Positions 17,612-27,120 are shown, counted from the stretch's first letter. The stretch: 64,000 nucleotides of DNA from Nostoc sp. ATCC 53789 (GCF_009873495.1 NZ_CP046703.1:372001-436000), one strand, 5' to 3'. Notes: generated by a model from the sequence alone, not told the origin. Made by a program: numbers and translations.

Positions 17612-18424
17612 TTAACCATTCTCTGTAAAACCTGGATACAAAGTCATTCCACCATCTACAAACAGTGTTGTACCATTGACATAATCAGAGTCATCAGAAG
17701 CCAACCAAACTGCTGCTTTGGCGATGTCTTCTACATCTCCCACACGTTTCGCTGGAATTAGTTTTAGTAAATTTGCCTCTGCTTGTGGAGTATCCCAAGC
17801 TGATTTATTAATTGGAGTTTTTATTGCACCAGGAGCAATACTATTAACACGAATTTTGTGAGGAGCAAGTTCTTGGGCAATACTTTGCATCATCATATTT
17901 ATACCACCCTTGCTAGTAGCATAATTAACATGACCTGCCCAAGGAATTACCTGATGGACGGAACTCATGCAAATAATTTTACCTGCCGCACAAGAAATAT
18001 CAGGCTTCACACCTCGACGCAAGAATTCCTTTGCGGCTTCCCTAGCACACAAGAATTGTCCCGTTAGATTTATCCCAATCACTGCATTCCATTGATCGAG
18101 GGTCATATCTATAAATGCTGAGTCTTTTTGAATGCCTGCATTACTTACTAAAATATCAATAGTGCCAAATTGTTTAAGCGTCTGGCTGAACATTGTCTTT
18201 ACTTGGTCTTCTTTGCTGACATCAGCTTGAATAGCGAACGCTTCTCCATTATTAGCTTTGATATCATCAACAATTTTTTGGGCTGATTCAGCTTCCGAAT
18301 GATAGTTAATAGCTACTGCTGCACCTGATGCAGCCAAATAGCGAGCGATCGCTTCACCAATTCCAGAACTACCACCTGTCACAAGTGCTTTTTGACCTTT
18401 AAGCAGATAAGGGGAATAACTCAT
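17612..18424 (-). CDS. SDR family oxidoreductase, glucose 1-dehydrogenase-like
   Basis: A 270-residue classical short-chain dehydrogenase. The cofactor loop TGGSSGIGEAIARYL is near the N-terminus, with NAGIQ and the catalytic Ser in MSSVHQVIPWAGH, and Tyr/Lys in YATSKGG. The sequence after PG (IKTPINKSAWDTPQ) and the C-terminal VNGTTLFVDGGMTLYPGF match glucose 1-dehydrogenases, which oxidise beta-D-glucose to gluconolactone with NAD(P)+. Specificity is inferred from the overall pattern. It may work with the lactonase at 20600 and the alpha-glucan hydrolases nearby. A repeat-rich spacer separates it from the debranching-type gene. Confidence 0.85.
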   Translation of the reverse strand: MSYSPYLLKGQKALVTGGSSGIGEAIARYLAASGAAVAINYHSEAESAQKIVDDIKANNGEAFAIQADVSKEDQVKTMFSQTLKQFGTIDILVSNAGIQKDSAFIDMTLDQWNAVIGINLTGQFLCAREAAKEFLRRGVKPDISCAAGKIICMSSVHQVIPWAGHVNYATSKGGINMMMQSIAQELAPHKIRVNSIAPGAIKTPINKSAWDTPQAEANLLKLIPAKRVGDVEDIAKAAVWLASDDSDYVNGTTLFVDGGMTLYPGFTENG

Positions 18425-18849
18425 AATACTTTTTCAGAATTTTTGCTATGTATTTTCATTTGCAAAGTTTGAGGATAGCTGATATTGAAAATTTATGATT
18501 GAATCCAAATTGAAGCAAGCTGTCCTACGTTGAAATTTTTATACCAATTACACATTTTGCTTATGTGTTTAATTTTTGACAGCTATTTTGGTGATTCTGG
18601 CATTACTTTAGAGGTTTGCAAGAATGAACGCTTCTAGCCATTGGTATAATAAATATCTCTATCGAAAGAACTATAAAAATTTCATCACGATTTCATTATT
18701 GGATGAAATCTTTAAAGGATAAAGTCAGTTGCATGTCTTTCTTAAGCTAGAGATAAATTTTATAATATTTTTTATATTGATTGATTTATACAAGACTCAT
18801 ATTTAATTTTTGCGAAGCTAGTACAGAATAAGTACAAAGTCTGTTGAAT
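18425..18849. other. Divergent promoter region
   Basis: Intergenic region between the divergent SDR and VOC genes, so it should hold promoters for both. It is AT-rich with no RNA gene seen. A weak inverted pair, tttcatcacgatttcatt and aatgaaatc/gatgaaat-type words near 18680-18712, could be an operator, but this is speculative. Confidence 0.4.
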
Positions 18850-19818
18850 ATGTCTAATCAAACCGATGTACAAGTACAAAGAATTAGAGCTATTGGCTTA
18901 ACGGTGACAAACTGCGATCGCTCTTTGGAATTCTATACACAAGCACTTGCTTTTGAACTAGTTTCTGACATTACTGTTGAAGGACAGGATTATAGCGACT
19001 TAGAAGGTGTGACTGGGGCAAAAATTCGCATTATCACTTTACGATTAGGTGATGAACTTATCGAGTTGATGGAGTATCTTAATATTCAGGGTAAACCCAT
19101 CCCCAGCTATTCACAAAGTAATGACCTGTGGTTTCAACATCTGGCAATTGTAGTGAGTGATATGGATCGTGCTTATGCTCACTTGCGTTCATTTTCCATT
19201 GAACCAATTTCCGTTGCACCGCAGACAATACCACCTGGTAATCAAGCGTCTGGTGGTGTCCGCGCTTTTAAGTTTAAAGACCCTGATGGTCATGATTTAG
19301 AGTTAATTTGGTTTCCGCCTGATAAAGGACAAGATCAATGGCATCAAAATAGCCATAGCTTGTTTTTGGGAATCGATCATAGTGCGATCGCTATTTCCAA
19401 TACCGAGCAGAGTCTACACTTTTACCGCGACCTTCTGGGAATGCAAATTGATAGCCGCAGTCTTAACTGGCGTGCAACCCAATCTCGCTTGGATAATTTA
19501 CCAGGAGCCGAAGTCAAAATTACAGCATTGCGACCTGTTGAAGATGGTGTGGGAATTGAACTGTTAGACTATATTGTGCCTGGAAAAGGCCGCCCAATGC
19601 CGAGTGACTGGAAAAGCTGCGATATTGCACATATCCAAATTGAGCTAGTTGTAAATAATCTTGAGCAGTTAGTGGATAAGCTACGGCGTAACGGGGTTGA
19701 GTTTGTATCGTCGCGGATTGTGCAGTTTAGCGATCGCTCTTTTCCTTATCGGCAAGGTTGTCTAGTTAAAGATCCTGACGGACACCCAATTTTGCTTGTC
19801 ACAAAATTATCTAAATGA
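18850..19818 (+). CDS. VOC-family protein with two glyoxalase-like domains
   Basis: About 322 residues made of two vicinal-oxygen-chelate modules, roughly residues 10-160 and 175-322. Each carries the pattern of a metal site. Module 1 has IRAIGLTVTNCDRSLEFYTQ, LWFQHLAIVV and DPDGHDLELIW. Module 2 has GIDHSAIAISNTEQSLHFYR, DIAHIQIELVV and DPDGHPILLVT. Such proteins include extradiol dioxygenases and glyoxalase-like enzymes; the substrate here is unknown. ATG 18850 is preferred over the TTG at 18844. It precedes, on the opposite strand, a DoxX-SMP30 pair. Confidence 0.8.
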   Translation: MSNQTDVQVQRIRAIGLTVTNCDRSLEFYTQALAFELVSDITVEGQDYSDLEGVTGAKIRIITLRLGDELIELMEYLNIQGKPIPSYSQSNDLWFQHLAIVVSDMDRAYAHLRSFSIEPISVAPQTIPPGNQASGGVRAFKFKDPDGHDLELIWFPPDKGQDQWHQNSHSLFLGIDHSAIAISNTEQSLHFYRDLLGMQIDSRSLNWRATQSRLDNLPGAEVKITALRPVEDGVGIELLDYIVPGKGRPMPSDWKSCDIAHIQIELVVNNLEQLVDKLRRNGVEFVSSRIVQFSDRSFPYRQGCLVKDPDGHPILLVTKLSK

Positions 19819-19864
19819 AAATACAAGGACTAAAATATTGCAATAAATATACGTTAAAACTGCA

Positions 19865-19981
19865 TCAATTAAGCTTTTGTTCAAGGGTAGTGAGATAGTC
19901 GTAAGCACACATCGCATAAGCACGCACAATATTAATTTCATAGTGCTTACTATTTCCTTCCGTGAGGTTGAGTACTTTCAA
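19865..19981 (-). pseudogene. Short conserved-looking remnant
   Basis: On the minus strand a frame of about 38 codons reads VLNLTEGNSKHYEINIVRAY and then AMCAYDYLTTLEQKLN before a stop. The composition looks like real protein rather than chance, but the frame is closed by a stop just upstream and only a TTG could start it. Probably the C-terminal remnant of an unrecognised small gene. Confidence 0.3.
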
Positions 19982-20036
19982 TTATCTCTTACAAAATCGC
20001 CTGTCTGGTACAATGCAGTGTTAACGAGAAAATAAC

Positions 20037-20603
20037 TCAACTTCCAAAAATCAAAGCATCAAGCGAATAAGCACCAGGGCCTAAAACTGCGATCGCAATC
20101 AGCATGACGCAATACATAAAAGCCTTTTCCCAACTTGGGGGTTCACCTTGTCCTAAAGCACCTTGATACTGTTCTTGAGGAATTAAGTATGGATCTTGAG
20201 CTACAAAAGGCTTACTTCCAGAGATGTGCAAATATATCGCAAAAATCATTGAGCAGAGAATGGGCAAAGTTGCTAAGAGTGTGACGAATCCAATAATCAG
20301 AAAAATTCCGCCACCTAACATCGATGCAGCTGATAAAAAGCAAAGAAAGACAGGCGTTTTTAGAGACTCAGCCCACCGTCGAAGATGGGTTATCTTGGGA
20401 TAACCGTGTAATATAAACAACCAGCCAAGGCTAACTCTGAGAAGTAAAAGTGCCAATCCTGGAAATCCGTCAGGATACACAGGAGAAAGTGAACTTAACA
20501 AGTGTGGACTTAGCTGTGGGAAATTAAATTCAGCTAGGAAAAAAGCGAGTTCCTTCGGAATAGCTCCGCTTAACGCTACACCCAACCCAAATTGATAAAT
20601 CAT
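20037..20603 (-). CDS. DoxX family membrane protein
   Basis: A 188-residue protein with about four membrane helices (about 50-70, 85-110, 112-132 and 165-185). ALLLLRVSLGWLFILHGYPKI is the DoxX/DoxD signature, with a conserved Arg and Gly-Pro/His pattern. DoxX proteins are membrane partners of oxidoreductases in some archaea and bacteria; the role here is unknown. Its ATG overlaps the stop of the upstream lactonase-like gene (ATGA, 20600-20603), so the two are translationally coupled. Confidence 0.8.
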   Translation of the reverse strand: MIYQFGLGVALSGAIPKELAFFLAEFNFPQLSPHLLSSLSPVYPDGFPGLALLLLRVSLGWLFILHGYPKITHLRRWAESLKTPVFLCFLSAASMLGGGIFLIIGFVTLLATLPILCSMIFAIYLHISGSKPFVAQDPYLIPQEQYQGALGQGEPPSWEKAFMYCVMLIAIAVLGPGAYSLDALIFGS

Positions 20604-21505
20604 AGTTTTACACCACGGGTATTAAGGTCGATAACATATAACGAATGACCGGCTGTGATAAATAAACGATCGCCTTCTTTACCACCGAAAGTCAGGTTAG
20701 CTGATGTCTCCGGTACAATAATTTTTCCTAAGCGAGTTCCATCGGGGGCGTATATCTGCACACTGTCTTGAGAACTAGTAAAAACATTGCTATGTTCGTC
20801 AACCCGCAGTCCATCCGGTTGTCCTGGTTCAATGACTGCAAATACACGCCCATTCTTTACATAGCGATTGCCCACAACTTCATAGACACGAATGTGATGA
20901 GGCCCTCCAGGAATATTAAATGCAGCTGTATCTGAAACATACAGCATGCTTTCGTCTGGACTGAAAGCCAACCCATTAGGGCGCACCATATCTGTTACTA
21001 CAGGATAAATCTCACCTGTTGTCGGGTCAAAGCGATAGACGTAACTTCCGGGTTGTTCCTGTTCGCCGCCGTAACCTTGGTTTGGTTCGGTGATCCCATA
21101 AGGCGGATCGGTGAACCAAATTGTACCGTCGCTTTTTACTACCAAATCATTTGGACTGTTGAGGCGTTTGCCTTGGTAGCGATCGACTAAAACCTTCCAT
21201 TCACCATTGTCTTCGCATCGGATAATAGCACGCAGACCAGAGGAACAGGCAACCAGACGACCCTCTAAGTCACGGTAATTACCGCTTTGGTAATCAGATG
21301 GATCTCGTAGGACAGTCACATTGTCAGTGGCACTCCACCGCAATAGGCGGTTGCCGTGAGCATCGCTCCACACAACGCTATCATCTTCATGGAAGTAAAC
21401 AGGCCCCTCGCTATGGACTGCACCGTTGGCTAGCTCCTGGAGTAAAGCACCGGGGCGTACAATAGCAAGGAGGCGATCGTCATAAATCTCAATGGCTTCA
21501 GGCAT
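20600..21505 (-). CDS. SMP-30/gluconolactonase/LRE family lactonase
   Basis: A 301-residue six-bladed beta-propeller. The metal-binding Glu is in HSEGPVYF, and LNSPNDLVVKSDGTIWFTDP carries the Asn and downstream residues of the active site. RPNGLAFSPDESMLYVSDT supplies the Asn/Asp of a later blade, and PDGLRVDEHSNVF the last. The family hydrolyses sugar lactones such as gluconolactone. It is coupled with the DoxX gene and lies between a glucose-dehydrogenase-like SDR and a GMC oxidoreductase, consistent with oxidation of glucose to gluconate. Confidence 0.85.
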   Translation of the reverse strand: MPEAIEIYDDRLLAIVRPGALLQELANGAVHSEGPVYFHEDDSVVWSDAHGNRLLRWSATDNVTVLRDPSDYQSGNYRDLEGRLVACSSGLRAIIRCEDNGEWKVLVDRYQGKRLNSPNDLVVKSDGTIWFTDPPYGITEPNQGYGGEQEQPGSYVYRFDPTTGEIYPVVTDMVRPNGLAFSPDESMLYVSDTAAFNIPGGPHHIRVYEVVGNRYVKNGRVFAVIEPGQPDGLRVDEHSNVFTSSQDSVQIYAPDGTRLGKIIVPETSANLTFGGKEGDRLFITAGHSLYVIDLNTRGVKL

Positions 21506-22206
21506 AGAAATCTTCTGTTATTTAACTTGGCTACTGACGATAAATACCAGGTCTAAATTAATACTAAAATGCTGTAAATGTATATTTAATATCGTGTAAC
21601 AAACTGAGTGTAAAATTTCTAGCTATTTTCATCAGTTACTAAATACAACATTGGAGTTAATTATTATAAAGCTAATTCTTGCTTTATTGATTTACAATAA
21701 CATTTAACTATATATAGATTGCACCACAAGACTATTCTTATTCAAAACAAAATTATTTGTGTTCAAAATTAAACATTTTTTAACACAATCGAATTAATAG
21801 CTTAATCAAAAATGCCAAGCAAAATTTATTTACTATTTTTGTAAAGAGATTAAGCTGTTGTGCCTTTAATTTGCACTAATATTTTTTCAAGATGATTGTG
21901 GGGTGGCATCCTGCCCGCCCTGATAATGCAAGTTGTATACGTAACAGCTTACATGCCTAATTCACACAATAGAAATAAAAAATGAAATTAAAATGAAATA
22001 CTAACCTGCCTTTAGGCATAAATAAATATTAATCCATTAGAGAGAAGCAATATTGTAATTAAAGCTTTAGTCTAAGCATAAGAATCTGTCTTTAGAGCTA
22101 TTTAAATTTTGATAAAACTTATAAATTAACTTAAAATATTGCCAAATTACTTGACGGCATCAAAGAAATTAAACCGTAATTAATATGAAATTACTAATTA
22201 TCAATT
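21506..22206. other. 700-bp AT-rich divergent intergenic region
   Basis: No ORF or RNA gene recognised. The region separates the divergent lactonase and GMC genes. A GC-rich dispersed-repeat fragment (gggtggcatcctgcccgccc, about 21901-21920) is the only notable feature. The rest is very AT-rich and may hold promoters for both directions. Confidence 0.5.
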
Positions 22207-23781
22207 ATGACTAGCATCACAGAACATTACGACATTATTATTATCGGTACAGGGGCCGGTGGAGGTACACTGGCTCACCGCCTCGCACCCACAGGTAAAA
22301 AATTTCTCGTGCTGGAAAGAGGTGACTTTTTACCGAGAGAGAAAGCTAACTGGAATCCAGAGGAAGTCTATCAAAAACACCGCTACCATACAGATGAGCA
22401 ATGGTATAACAAGGAAGGCAAAGCCTTTAAGCCGCAGACAGGCTACTGGGTTGGTGGCAATACCAAACTCTACGGTGCAGCCCTAATTCGATTCCGGGAG
22501 CGAGATTTTGAAAAGGTAATTCATAAAGGAGGAATTTCTCCAGAATGGCCTTTGAAGTATCAAGACTTTGAGCCATACTACACGCAAGCAGAAAAGCTAT
22601 ATGACGTGCATGGACAGGAAGGAGAAGACCCCACAGAACCACCTCGCAGCGAACCATATCCCTATCCGCCAGTGAGTCATGAGCCAGATATGCAGTCTCT
22701 TGCTGATGGCATTCGGGAACTGGGTTATTATCCATTTCACCTACCATTAGGATTAAAGCTGAATGAAAGCGATCGCACCAAGAGTCCCTGCATTCGCTGT
22801 GATACTTTTGACGGATACCCCTGTCTAGTACAAGCAAAAGCCGATGCTGATGTCAACGCCATTCGTCCGGCTCGTGAAAAGTATGCCAATGTTACTCTTT
22901 TAACTAATGCCAAAGTCTTGCGGCTGCATACCAGTGAGTCGGGGCGAGAAGTGACAAAGGTAGAAACTGAAATTGGAAGAGAGCAACATTGGTTCACAAG
23001 CGATATTGTGGTTGTTGCCTGTGGTTCTGTCAACTCAGCTGCTTTGCTGTTGCGCTCTGCTAATGACAAACATCCCAACGGATTAGCAAATAGTTCCGAT
23101 CAAGTGGGGCGGAATTTCATGAAGCAACTGGAAACGGCCATAGTTTCCATACATCTAGAAGTGAATCACGCCAACTTTCAAAAAACGATCGCTGTCAACG
23201 ATTTTTACTGGGGAGAGCCAGATTTTCCTTATCCGATGGGCATGGTGCAGAATACAGGTAATGTACTTGCCGATATGATTCCCGGAGAAGCACCGCCACT
23301 GATGGCTCCATTTGTCAAGCTGATTCCTCATTTTGAGCGCCATTTGCTGGCCGAGCGATCGGTTGGCTGGTGGTTGCAAACAGAAGATTTACCAGATCCA
23401 AATAATCGAATTCGGGTGGTGGGCGATAAGATTCATGTTGACTATACATTGAATAATACCGAAGCAAGCGATCGCTTAATTCACCGATGGACATCTGTAC
23501 TCAAGTCAATCCCGCACTCTGCTAAACACGTTCTGCCATTTAGCCTTTATCCCCGCACTCATCTACCAGAACAAGCAGTAGCCCATCAATGTGGTAGTTG
23601 TCGATTTGGCACAGATCCCAAAACCTCAGTCCTTGACATCAATTGCCGTACCCATGATGTCGATAATCTTTATGTGGTAGATAGTAGTTTCTTTCCGTCA
23701 AATTCCGGTGCTAACCCAACACTTACGATTATGGCGAATGCGTTGCGTGTTGGCGATCTGCTTGCAGCACGCTCCGTGTAG
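22207..23781 (+). CDS. GMC-family FAD-dependent oxidoreductase
   Basis: A 524-residue flavoprotein. The Rossmann motif IIGTGAGGGTLAHRLA binds FAD, and VGGNTKLYGAALIRFRERDF is the second flavin loop. The C-terminal VDSSFFPSNSGANPTLTIMA carries the conserved Asn-Pro-T of the active site, and the catalytic His lies in VAHQCGSCRFG. Several Cys residues (CIRCDTFDGYPC) could form a disulphide or metal site. The family oxidises alcohols and sugars such as glucose, choline or sorbosone. The neighbourhood suggests a sugar substrate, but this is inferred. The last codons run into repeat-like DNA (cacgctccgtgtag), so the C-terminus may have been altered slightly. Confidence 0.85.
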   Translation: MTSITEHYDIIIIGTGAGGGTLAHRLAPTGKKFLVLERGDFLPREKANWNPEEVYQKHRYHTDEQWYNKEGKAFKPQTGYWVGGNTKLYGAALIRFRERDFEKVIHKGGISPEWPLKYQDFEPYYTQAEKLYDVHGQEGEDPTEPPRSEPYPYPPVSHEPDMQSLADGIRELGYYPFHLPLGLKLNESDRTKSPCIRCDTFDGYPCLVQAKADADVNAIRPAREKYANVTLLTNAKVLRLHTSESGREVTKVETEIGREQHWFTSDIVVVACGSVNSAALLLRSANDKHPNGLANSSDQVGRNFMKQLETAIVSIHLEVNHANFQKTIAVNDFYWGEPDFPYPMGMVQNTGNVLADMIPGEAPPLMAPFVKLIPHFERHLLAERSVGWWLQTEDLPDPNNRIRVVGDKIHVDYTLNNTEASDRLIHRWTSVLKSIPHSAKHVLPFSLYPRTHLPEQAVAHQCGSCRFGTDPKTSVLDINCRTHDVDNLYVVDSSFFPSNSGANPTLTIMANALRVGDLLAARSV

Positions 23782-23895
23782 CAAAATCCCGTTCACCCTT
23801 GGCATCCCGTAGGGAAGGGTACACTAAGGCATAGCTTAACTATTGAAATGAACTAGGTTATCGGTCAAGAGTAAATAGTAAAAAGGAGAAAGATT

Positions 23896-24276
23896 ATGAC
23901 CAAAGATGAACGACAAATTACACCAATTGAGCAACCACAGATTCAATCTCAACAGGACGAGTCAGAACAGATAGATTCTGATCCCTTAGCGACAGGTCTA
24001 GGTGTTGTGGGAGGTGGCTTTGCAGGAGCCGCACTGGGTCGCTCAATTGGTGGTAAGATGGGTGCTGCAATTGGTGGGCTTGCAGGGGCAATTACTGGTG
24101 GGCTTGCAGCCAATAAGTTGGCAGAATATGTAGAGGAATTTACTGAAGAACTCGAACCAACAGTTGGATTGGGATTAGGAGCAAATCACAAACCAATTGA
24201 ATTACCTAGTCACTATAGTTGGGAAGAACTACAAGCACTATCAAAACCCCAAGGTGAAAAAATGCAAGCTATATAA
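23896..24276 (+). CDS. Glycine-zipper protein
   Basis: A 126-residue protein with a good ribosome-binding site (aaaaggagaaag before ATG 23896). The N-terminal 35 residues are Gln/Asp/Glu-rich. Residues about 38-75 are a glycine-zipper segment (GVVGGGFAGAALGRSIGGKM, then GAAIGGLAGAITGG) of the type found in membrane-associated or stress proteins. The C-terminus is acidic and hydrophilic. The function is unknown; related small proteins are often stress-induced. It follows the GMC gene after 115 bases. Confidence 0.7.
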   Translation: MTKDERQITPIEQPQIQSQQDESEQIDSDPLATGLGVVGGGFAGAALGRSIGGKMGAAIGGLAGAITGGLAANKLAEYVEEFTEELEPTVGLGLGANHKPIELPSHYSWEELQALSKPQGEKMQAI

Positions 24277-25005
24277 ACAAAAAATTAATTACGAATTACG
24301 AATTAATCCAAATTGAAGAAGAATTCAGAAGTCACAATTCAGGAGCGGAGCCGGAGGCGGAGCGTCTCCGGTCAGAATCAAGACGCTCGATAGCGACGCG
24401 CAAAGCGAATCCTTGAGCGTCTGACTCGCTCTAAGCGTTGGCGCAGCCTCTCGTAGAGAAGCTATGCCGTTCGCGTTAGCGTCTCTGAAAGAGAAGGCTT
24501 TACGCTGCGCTATCCACTTTTTCGTACAAAATTCATTCTGTTAGCGGTAGCGGGGCGGTTTAGCCCATTCTGACTTCTGAATTCTGTTCGATAATCATGT
24601 CAATAAAGGCAACCCACAGTCACAATGGAGTCATATTCTTACTAAGAAAATGTTTTTGTTACAACTATGTTATTGATAGTTGTCACATCGTTTATAAAAT
24701 AGCTATACCAGTCCTAAATTATTCGTGAAAAGCCCTACTTATTACCTCTCTGTGTTCTCTACATCTCTGTGGTTCGATTAAAAAAATATTTTTCAAAACT
24801 CCTTTATGATTGCTATATAAAGTTTGCTTCCTACTATTGAGATAATAATTATTGATAAGTCAAAAAGCAGAAAAACTTTATTTTTGTATGAATCAAAAAC
24901 TATGGAGGCATCAATATTTATTTCTTAAGTAGAATAAAAATTTCATAATTATTTCACTTTTTTGTGAAAGCGTAATTAAAGAAGGCTTTTAGCATTGGGT
25001 TGACT
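24277..25005. other. Intergenic region built of palindromic repeats
   Basis: No gene. 24288-24306 holds tandem acgaatt-type units. 24321-24584 is a repeat block bounded by a perfect 14-bp inverted repeat. 24709-24790 is a dispersed repeat also present at 31033-31157. The last 200 bases before the response-regulator gene are AT-rich and should contain its promoter. Confidence 0.6.
24321..24584. repeat. 264-bp repeat block with 14-bp terminal inverted repeats
   Basis: gaattcagaagtca (24321-24334) and tgacttctgaattc (24571-24584) are exact reverse complements. Between them lie several GC-rich palindromic words (ggagcggagccggaggcgga, cctctcgtagagaagctatg, gcgtctctgaaagagaaggc) typical of small dispersed Nostoc repeats. 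The block looks like a composite or MITE-like element with no coding capacity. Confidence 0.75.
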
Positions 25006-25740
25006 ATGCGGCTAATATTAGTTGAGGATGAAGCAGATTTAGGTTCAGCAATCAAACAAGTCCTGAGCCATGAGGCGTATATAGTTGACTGGTTTCTAGA
25101 TGGTACTCAGGCATGTCAATATTTAGAAACTGGCTGGACTGAGTACACACTTGCGATTTTTGATTGGATGCTGCCTGGAGTTTCGGGGATAGAGTTGTGT
25201 AAATGGTTGCGATCACGCCAATTAATTCTACCTGTATTAATGCTAACGGCTAAAGACCGGATGGAAGAAAAGATTATTGGTTTAGATAGCGGTGCAGATG
25301 ATTATTTAGTTAAACCCTTTGATATGGCAGAACTGCTGGCAAGATTGCGGGCATTACAACGGCGATCCTCTTACGTAGGAGCAACGCTAACACCTCAAGT
25401 CCAACCCCGCCGTTTACAAGTAGGTTGTCTGACACTCAATTACAGCACTCATCAACTTACTCGTCAGTCTGGTCACGGAGAAAATCAAGTATTCTTTTTA
25501 ACTGTCAAGGAATTTCAATTGTTGGAATATTTCATGAGACATCCTAACCAAATTGTCAGCCGCGACCAAATTATTAATCAGCTTTGGGAAATTGGTGCAG
25601 AACCAGTTAGCAATGTCGTAGCAGCACAAATTCGCTTATTGAGACGCAAATTAGGAGAAGAAGAGAACGAATCTTTAATTGAAACTGTTTATGGTGTGGG
25701 CTATCGTCTCAATATTCCGGCTGCGGAAATAGGCAGATGA
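25006..25740 (+). CDS. OmpR-family response regulator
   Basis: About 244 residues. The receiver domain has the acidic pair in LVEDEADLG, the phospho-accepting Asp in IFDWMLPGVSG, the Thr in MLTAKDR and the Lys in YLVKPF. The C-terminal winged-helix DNA-binding domain (about 130-240) ends in the typical NVVAAQIRLLRRKLGE...VYGVGYRL. ATG 25006 is preferred to the TTG at 25000. The histidine kinase starts 45 bases downstream. The pair resembles cyanobacterial RppA/RppB-type two-component systems that respond to metals or redox, but the signal here is unknown. Confidence 0.9.
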   Translation: MRLILVEDEADLGSAIKQVLSHEAYIVDWFLDGTQACQYLETGWTEYTLAIFDWMLPGVSGIELCKWLRSRQLILPVLMLTAKDRMEEKIIGLDSGADDYLVKPFDMAELLARLRALQRRSSYVGATLTPQVQPRRLQVGCLTLNYSTHQLTRQSGHGENQVFFLTVKEFQLLEYFMRHPNQIVSRDQIINQLWEIGAEPVSNVVAAQIRLLRRKLGEEENESLIETVYGVGYRLNIPAAEIGR

Positions 25741-25785
25741 TTTCTGCTAACTGGACAGTGACACTTTCACCAAGGTTATAGAAAT

Positions 25786-27120
25786 ATGGAACGCAACCCG
25801 ATTTTCCACCAGACTAGGTTGCGCCTGGCAGCTTGGTATACCCTCGTCATGGGCGGTATTTTAGGGCTATCTAGTTTGGGGGTTTATAGTGTGGTTGCCC
25901 ATGCCTACTATGAAACCATAGACCAGGGATTGCAATCAGTCGCAAACGCACTCCATAAAAGTATTGAACCGGCTTGGCAACAACCCGGACAATTACAACG
26001 CCTGAATAAAGAATTTTCTTTAGAATTATGTGTGGGTCAGACAAATTGTTTGCCTAAAAGAACATCTATTAAAAAATCAATCACAGAGGTGGCGAATCCA
26101 GTTAATTACTATATCCGCTTATTGGATCGCTCAGGAAAACTTTTTGCTAGTGGAGGCATGGAACTTGACAATTTTCCGATTACCTCAGCATTAGAGCATT
26201 GGCAAATATTAACAGATGACTCTGGCACTCGATACCGCGAAATCACTTTACCTTTGTATACTCAAAACCAGGTTTCGGGTTATCTACAAGTGGCGCGTAG
26301 TATCACTGATTTAGACCAACATATTGCTTATTTAAGATTAGCTTTGGTGTTGGGATTGCCAATTTCCATGATTTTCGTTGGGTTGTCTAGTTGGTGGTTG
26401 GCAGGAAGGGCAATGCAACCTGTATATCTTTCCTACCAACAAATGCAACAATTTACTGCTGATGCTGCCCATGAGTTTCGCACACCTTTAGCAGCAATGT
26501 ACTCTACTATTGAAGCTGCTATTAAGTTACAGCAAGAACCAAAATCTAATGGGGGAATTTTAGATGTACTCAAACGCCAAAATCGGCGCTTATCACAATT
26601 AGTTGGAGATTTATTGCTATTAACTAGGATAGACCAAAAAGAACTAACAGGAGAATATCAATCTTGCTGTTTGAATGATTTAATTAGCGATTTAACTGAG
26701 GAATTAGCATTTTTGGCAGTAGAAACTAAGGTAAATCTCTCTAAACAGGTGCAAGTCTCAGAAAAACTGTATGTGATGGGATATGAAGAACAGCTTTATC
26801 GCTTAATTTCCAACTTAATTGCCAATGCAATTCAAGCTACATCTAGCGGTGGAAAAGTCACGGTTTTTTTAGAAAAGAGTGAGCTTTACGCCATGATTAA
26901 AGTTGAAGATACAGGAATTGGTATTGCTGTTGAACATCAACAGCGAATTTTTGATCGCTTCTACCGAGTAGATCGCAACCGCTCTCGCACCTCTGGCGGT
27001 TCAGGATTGGGATTAGCCATCGCAATCGCGATCGCCAGAGCGCATAAAGGCAATATTCACGTTCAAAGTCAACCTGGCCTAGGTAGTACATTTACAGTTC
27101 GACTTCCTCTTTCATCGTGA
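25786..27120 (+). CDS. Sensor histidine kinase
   Basis: A 444-residue membrane kinase. It has TM1 at about 15-37, an extracytoplasmic sensor of about 140 residues and TM2 at about 180-203. The H-box AAHEFRTPLAA (phospho-His) comes next, then N-box LISNLIANAIQAT, G1 VEDTGIGIAVEHQQRIFDRF and G2 GGSGLGLAIAIAIA. The cytoplasmic linker after TM2 is short, with no clear HAMP domain. It pairs with the response regulator immediately upstream. The sensor part has a Cys pair (LCVGQTNCLP) that could sense redox or metal, which is speculation. Confidence 0.9.
   Translation: MERNPIFHQTRLRLAAWYTLVMGGILGLSSLGVYSVVAHAYYETIDQGLQSVANALHKSIEPAWQQPGQLQRLNKEFSLELCVGQTNCLPKRTSIKKSITEVANPVNYYIRLLDRSGKLFASGGMELDNFPITSALEHWQILTDDSGTRYREITLPLYTQNQVSGYLQVARSITDLDQHIAYLRLALVLGLPISMIFVGLSSWWLAGRAMQPVYLSYQQMQQFTADAAHEFRTPLAAMYSTIEAAIKLQQEPKSNGGILDVLKRQNRRLSQLVGDLLLLTRIDQKELTGEYQSCCLNDLISDLTEELAFLAVETKVNLSKQVQVSEKLYVMGYEEQLYRLISNLIANAIQATSSGGKVTVFLEKSELYAMIKVEDTGIGIAVEHQQRIFDRFYRVDRNRSRTSGGSGLGLAIAIAIARAHKGNIHVQSQPGLGSTFTVRLPLSS

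Noticed and set aside
22427-23078. Minus-strand frames opposite the GMC oxidoreductase (136 and 113 codons)
   Set aside because: No domain or start signal; the plus-strand enzyme explains the region fully.
24340-24560. Structured RNA or small RNA gene
   Set aside because: Multiple short palindromes are present, but they match small dispersed-repeat style and there is no promoter-terminator arrangement. An RNA cannot be excluded but is not supported.
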